The notes below the pieces were generated by a model. It was not told where the DNA came from. It worked only from the letters and a program-made list of their open reading frames with translations, and searched no databases. From positions 14,354,001 to 14,418,000 of the forward strand of contig NW_023503493.1 in the NCBI RefSeq assembly GCF_014529535.1: a stretch of 64,000 bases of DNA. The letters run 5' to 3'. This DNA comes from Bradysia coprophila (Eukaryota > Arthropoda > Insecta > Diptera > Sciaridae). Shown here in pieces: positions 59,405 through 64,000 of the stretch; the first letter of the stretch is position 1; each line of letters opens with the position of its first letter. Position numbers and translations under genes: made by a program.

Positions 59405-60990
59405 ATGAGTTCAAACGAGGATTCCGATTTGGAAGAAGCCGCCGAACGGGCACTTGGAAAATTGATACCAGCAGCTTCAAGGCTTAAATACGAAAAAGCG
59501 TACGAAGAATTGAGGAAGTGGTGTGAATCAAAGCATGTAAAGGAAATCAATGAGAAAAAGTTGCTCGCTTATTTCGATGTTCACTTGGGAAAAGTGAAAG
59601 CATCGACCGCATGGAGTACGTATTCGATGCTGAAAAAGACGTTACGGGTAAAGGAGAATATCGACATCAGCACGTACAACAATTTACGGGAACTATTGAA
59701 GCGGAAAGAAGACGACTATTTTGCGAAGAAATCGAAAATCCTGACGCTGGAAGAAATTTATCGATTCATTAAGGAAGCGCCTGATGAAATTTATTTGGTG
59801 ACGAAGGTGAGTGTTGCATCAATTTACTATTTTTCAACGGATTGAATGGATGGAATGGAGAAAAAAATAATGGAACCGTTCGACGTTCTCTTTTCAAGGT
59901 TGCTCTCATTATCGGTGTGTATGGTGCCTGTCGGCGAAGCGAATTGTTGAAGATGAGCGTTAATCATATTGAGTACGGGGAGAATTACATCAGGATTGTC
60001 GTTCCGAAAACGAAGACCCGAATTGATCGTGACTTTTTCATCGACGTTGGTGGTGACCCAGACGTTAATTTGATCGCCATTGTCAAACGATACGCGGCAC
60101 TGCGCCCACCATCAGTTACTATTGAACGATTCTTCTTGGGCTATCGCAAAGGAAAATGTATTAGCCAACCAATCGGCATCAACACGTTCGGAGGGTATCC
60201 GAAAGCAATTGCCGTGTTTCTAAACTTGCAATCACCGAGTGAGTACACAGGTCATTGTTTTCGCCGATCAGCCGCTTCGAGATTGGCAGAAGCAGGTACA
60301 CCTCTAATTGATATAAAACGACACTGCGGATGGGAAAGCGACAGAGTGGCCGAGGGATATATTGTAAGATCTGAAAACAACAAGCGGAAACTGGCTAACA
60401 ACATCATGGGAGCGAATAAAAGAAAAAAGACCGATGTTCCGACAGCTCAAGGCAATTCAATGGGAGCACAGACGAATTGTGCTGCGATTCCGTCGACTTC
60501 AAGCGCTGCCGAATTAAACGAACAATTGATGGGTGAAACGATGAAGCGTCGTACCATTGCGTCTGATTTGACTGATGTGGAATTGGGTGGGCAATTGTTA
60601 GATCGACATACGAATCATGCTGCCATTCCGGTAACTTTGGGCAATTCAATTGGAGGTCAGACGAATCGTTCTGCAATTGCGTCGACTTCAAGCGCTGCCG
60701 AATTAAACGAGCAAATGATGGGCCTACCGATGAAACGTATTGACATTCCGTCGACTTCAGATGCTGGCCAGTTCAATGAAGAATTTGATGAATCTATATT
60801 TCGATGCTTCAGTCAAGTTGTTTGCGAAAACAACGATAATCCGATTACGGAAAGCTTGAACGACGAAAATTGTGCGCCTGGTCCGGCCGAAAACTTCACC
60901 ATCGTTTCGAGTCAAACGCGTAAGGCTGTTCCATCAGCGAATACATTCTCGCATTTACAACATTGTACCTTCAACATTTACCAAAAATAA
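59405..60990 (+). CDS. Crypton-like tyrosine recombinase
   Basis: Exons 59405-59806 and 59899-60990 (92-bp intron, in phase) give 497 residues. The N-terminal 130 residues form a helical SAM-like DNA-binding domain (AASRLKYEKAYEELRKWCES; STAWSTYSMLKKTLRV). The catalytic domain has the first Arg in GVYGACRRSELLKM, the HxxR box in GHCFRRSAASRLAEAG, His/Trp in RHCGWES and the nucleophile Tyr in VAEGYI, so all key residues of the family are present. The C-terminal 180 residues are low complexity with repeated STSSAAELNEQ and MKR units. The frame is intact. It may be an active transposon enzyme or a domesticated gene. Confidence 0.85.
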
Positions 60991-61057
60991 AATGCTTCTG
61001 CGATAAATCGACTTTCTACGTTTCTGTTTTTCAAAAATTAATACTGAAAAGAGAGTT

Positions 61058-61160
61058 CACTTTACAGCACTCAAACGGGTGCTGAAATAAGCCACTTTAC
61101 AGCACTCAAACGAGTGCTGAAATAAGTCACTTTACAACACTAAAATGAGTGCTGAAAAGT
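61058..61160. repeat. Three 35-bp tandem repeats after the recombinase
   Basis: CACTTTACAGCACTCAAACG starts at 61058, 61093 and 61128. Each unit has a small hairpin, AGCACTC / GAGTGCT. Directly repeated hairpins next to a tyrosine recombinase could be recombinase-binding sites. Confidence 0.75.
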
Positions 61161-62024
61161 GTCGTATTTCAATTCTCGGTGGCACAAAATTCTTGACATG
61201 TCTGTTGTGAAGATAGTCGTAAGTGACACCACAAAACTGAAATTTTTTGTCCGTTAATTTAAAAAATGATTTTTTTGGCGGAAATGCTTTTATTTGAATG
61301 TGTGCATGATTCCGGTGAAATAAAATAGTGATAAAGTCACCACTATTGATGACCTTTAAAATGGCATCATTGGTTAAATATGATTGGCATAGTCTATTAT
61401 ATATTTTTCGTTACGAAAGTGTCGGCTTTGGTGATTTCGGTTTCACGGAGGTCCCTTAACTTAGCTACATTTTTTCTATAGTGTTGAAATATTGGAAACA
61501 AATTCGACTAAAAAACACCAAAATGTTATAATATATTCGGTATGGCTAGAAGCATGTATGGCAAAAAAATGTCAATCAAATCTTCAAAAAATATAGACGG
61601 TACATTACTAATAGTGAAAAAACGTAATCGAATAACTGCCTCGCAGGACAGTTGACACTTGTGGGTATTTTGTATTTCAACCCGAAGAATGCATCCCACA
61701 CTTCGAAACAAAAATTTCACTGCAAGATAGTGCGGTAATAGAATAATTTTTGGCTCGTATAGAGTAGCTCCAATCTACGCAGTCAGTTCGTAAATATCAA
61801 TAGGAAATGAAAGTAAAATGCGTTTTGTTTTCAAATATTGAGATGAAAACATTTGCATGGATACATTTCTTAGTGCAATTATTTAATTTATTTTTAGCTC
61901 CTGAAGATTTAAATCGAAATGTACTTGAAGGGGTCTGTTGTCAGGTGCTTCGCACCCAACAAATTCGTCTGTCGGGTGCTCACGCACCCATTGCCACCTA
62001 GAAGTCGGCGCCCCTGTCTCTAGT

Positions 62025-63440
62025 CAAATCAAGCGATCCTTCCTGGTTTACTTTACTCTGCCGTAGTTTAAACTTAGGTCAAAATAAGTCTTTACTTTTC
62101 GTGAGCTTTGTTTGCTTCCATCACATAACAATAGCGTCCTCTTCATTTCTTTCATTCTACGCGTACGAGTGAGGGCAACTACTCTCTTTACGTTTCACAT
62201 GATGAAAGCATAAAAAACGACGCGGAACTGCAGAACAATAATCACATAAAAGCTTGAATTTAGTTTACGTTCCGCCAAAAACCAGTAAGTAGTTCTTTCA
62301 AAGGGATTGATTGTGGTAACCAAACTGATTATGTAAATTTTTGATTTGTATATAAATTTGTGTTTTTATCGGTTTTTACACAATTTATATTTACGACTAA
62401 TGCATAGAATAACTGTGACACAATTTTTTTCATTATGACAGTTCGGAGGAGGAACTGACTATTTTCTACCATCTTGTGTTGAAATGTAGAAATATTACGT
62501 TACATGACTAGGTATGAAAAGTACAGTTTTCATGCGAATTTTGTTGATCCGAGACGAAGCCGATGTCAATAAACACACGAATGTAATGGATTATGTAATG
62601 GATTATATCACATTCGCGCGGTGTTCGGATGTCAAAATTACAAGTAGCTACTAAGAATATTTCAAAAATTACACTTCATGTTTATGTTGTTGTCTCGTTC
62701 TCGCTTATGTAATAAAATAGAATACGCACTTGTCACGAAGAAGTCGAGGCTTGCCATGGCATTCTGAGGGCATCGAAAGAAGTGCTTGAAACATGAAAAG
62801 TAAAGTTTTCGACGGATGTAGCATGTAAATATAAATTTTCTATTCCAAATTGTCACCTTTGATTTTGTTTTGGAAACAAACTTATATGCCTTTCCTGGAA
62901 GAAAATACGAAATTCTAACACGAGCGATTAGCGGCCTCACTCTGTCAAAACTTGTTGGATTTTCATATGGTCTTCCCTCGGTAAAGGGAAACCTTTTACC
63001 TCTCTAGCAACCAAACTACGTTTTGACAAATTTTGACAAATTTAAAACTCGTGCGTGGGCACTCTTTCAAAGCAATATTAAATTTTCCACTTCCGACCAT
63101 CGAAATGATAACAAGAGACATCATATTTTAAACAAAAGAAAAACATCGCTACTCATACCTCACACCTCATTTAATTTATTTTTAAAAGTGTAAAATTTTC
63201 TATGAGTGTACCCTGACCTGACTGTACAGTTTTACCGTCCTAATTTTCCTAGTTTGTTTGCTAGAGAGGGTTTTGCTGCTGCCCTCGTTACCTTATGTTC
63301 AAAATATTTTTAATATAAACTTAATCTGTTTCAAATAACATTCCGTTCGCTAGTAGAGGCGGGCTGGCGTATTATTAGCATTTATGACAACATGGCTGAA
63401 GTGATATATTTCGTATAAAATATTTGGAGATACTTTGCAC
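62025..63440. other. Gene-free interval
   Basis: No supported gene. A repeated word (GAGACGAAGCCGATGTCAAT then AAACACACGA) near 62550 also occurs near 26130 and, inverted, near 53670, marking a dispersed foldback family. Confidence 0.5.
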
Positions 63441-63773
63441 AATTGAACTCAGACTCACATAGTGTTATGATGAAATAGAAAAAAATATTTTGACAAGTAC
63501 CCCAAGACAACTTATAATAGACTGGTCTTCGGTCCTCTCGCTCTCGACGTAACATGTTGAAAGAGGGAGCAATATTTTGACAAGTACCCCAAGGCAAGTT
63601 ATAATTAACTAGTCTTCGGTTCTCTCGCTCTGATCATGACAGTCTATAATATGAGTGTCTAAGTTCGTGAACAGCTCAGAGATGATGATGCAATAATATA
63701 GTGTTATGATGAAAGAGAAGAAGATATTTTGACAAGTACCCCAAGACAAGTTAAAATAAAATGCTCTTCTGTC

Positions 63774-63826
<53 letters not shown>

Positions 63827-63960
63827 TCAACGTATGACGTTGAAAGAGAAGCAAATACTTTGACAAGTACCCCAAGACAAGTTATAATTAACTAGTCTTC
63901 GGTTTTCTCGCTCTGATCATAACAGTCTATAAGTTCATTCAGAGAACATGGCTGACAACA
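63440..63960. repeat. Tandem repeat with CT microsatellite
   Basis: TTTTGACAAGTACCCCAAG recurs at about 63489, 63574, 63728 and 63860, each time followed by AGTTATAAT..ACT.GTCTTCGGT and a CTCTCGCTCT tract. One tract has expanded to a (CT) run of about 50 bases (63772-63823). Confidence 0.85.
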
Positions 63961-64000
63961 CATATTACCATATGATTTGACAGATAAAATATCGAGCCAA

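Larger units (their letters stand above)
59218..61185. repeat. Inverted repeats flanking the recombinase gene
   Basis: GTGCCAACCGAGAATTGAAA at 59218 faces TTTCAATTCTCGGTGGCAC ending at 61185 (one indel over about 22 bases). The gene lies entirely between them, so they may be the true ends of the recombinase element. Confidence 0.6.
57734..62016. mobile_element. hAT-like bounded element of 4.3 kb carrying a recombinase gene
   Basis: The left end CAGAGGCGCCAACTT and the right end (read inward) CAGGGGCGCCGACTT are hAT-like. They are flanked by TCTCTAGAT (57725-57733) and TCTCTAGT (62017-62024), an 8-bp target duplication with one extra base. GGGTGC words recur near both ends. No hAT transposase is seen inside; the only gene is the tyrosine recombinase at 59405-60990. 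Confidence 0.6.
57597..62050. repeat. Outer inverted repeats around the recombinase element
   Basis: CAGAGTAAAATTAACCAGGC at the left pairs with the complement of the right flank (CAGAGTAAAGTAAACCAGGA), and the similarity runs on for about 35-45 bases. They lie just outside the hAT-like ends at 57734 and 62016. Their origin is unclear. Confidence 0.5.

Noticed and set aside
1-64000. CRISPR arrays, operons or bacterial genes.
   Set aside because: The window is plainly eukaryotic; the regular repeats seen are coding repeats, snoRNA units or transposon arms, with no spacer-repeat pattern.

Overview
This is nuclear DNA of an insect, most likely a nematoceran fly. It is AT-rich, its genes have short GT-AG introns, and it carries recognisable dipteran genes (tincar, RpS3A, Med22, Pex12, brachyurin-like gut proteases) among many small inverted-repeat transposons. 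A fungus gnat (Sciaridae) is my guess from overall character, not shown by the sequence.

Layout. 1-15,809 (+): the last five exons of a tincar gene; its 5' exons are not found and probably lie left of the window. 15,810-26,377: about 10.5 kb without a convincing gene, holding several MITE-like elements. 26,378-29,810: two closely related S1A proteases in divergent inverted orientation with a shared promoter interval. 30,378-30,791 (-): a fragment that looks like an insect chemoreceptor. 30,858-41,551 (-): an eight-exon gene for a protein of about 2,028 residues with an N-terminal FHA-like domain and long arrays of KELLxTP/RDMLKTP repeats, which resembles Ki-67. Its 4-kb intron holds a near-perfect 1.6-kb palindrome bounded by TTAA. 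43,755-50,356 (-): a multi-exon gene whose exons have no consistent reading frame but whose 19 introns each hold one box C/D snoRNA; this is a snoRNA host gene (UHG type). It sits directly downstream of RpS3A (50,582-51,993, -). Med22 (52,467-53,220, +) diverges from RpS3A. Pex12 lies at 55,771-57,358 (-). 57,734-62,016 is bounded by hAT-like termini and a near-perfect target duplication, yet its only gene is an intact Crypton-like tyrosine recombinase (59,405-60,990, +). The last 500 bases are a tandem repeat with a CT microsatellite.

How parts work together. RpS3A, the snoRNA host, Med22 and Pex12 form a gene-dense housekeeping block. The snoRNA host supplies guides for rRNA 2'-O-methylation next to a ribosomal protein gene on the same strand. 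Its snoRNAs fall into five repeated families plus four singletons, and the order F5-F4-F3-F2-F1 occurs twice, so the cluster grew by duplicating blocks of exon plus intron. Two singletons have about 12-nt complements to 18S rRNA tracts that I recall as conserved. The strongest leads are the snoRNA host cluster, the Ki-67-like gene with a duplication that copied a splice site, and the recombinase gene inside hAT-like ends.
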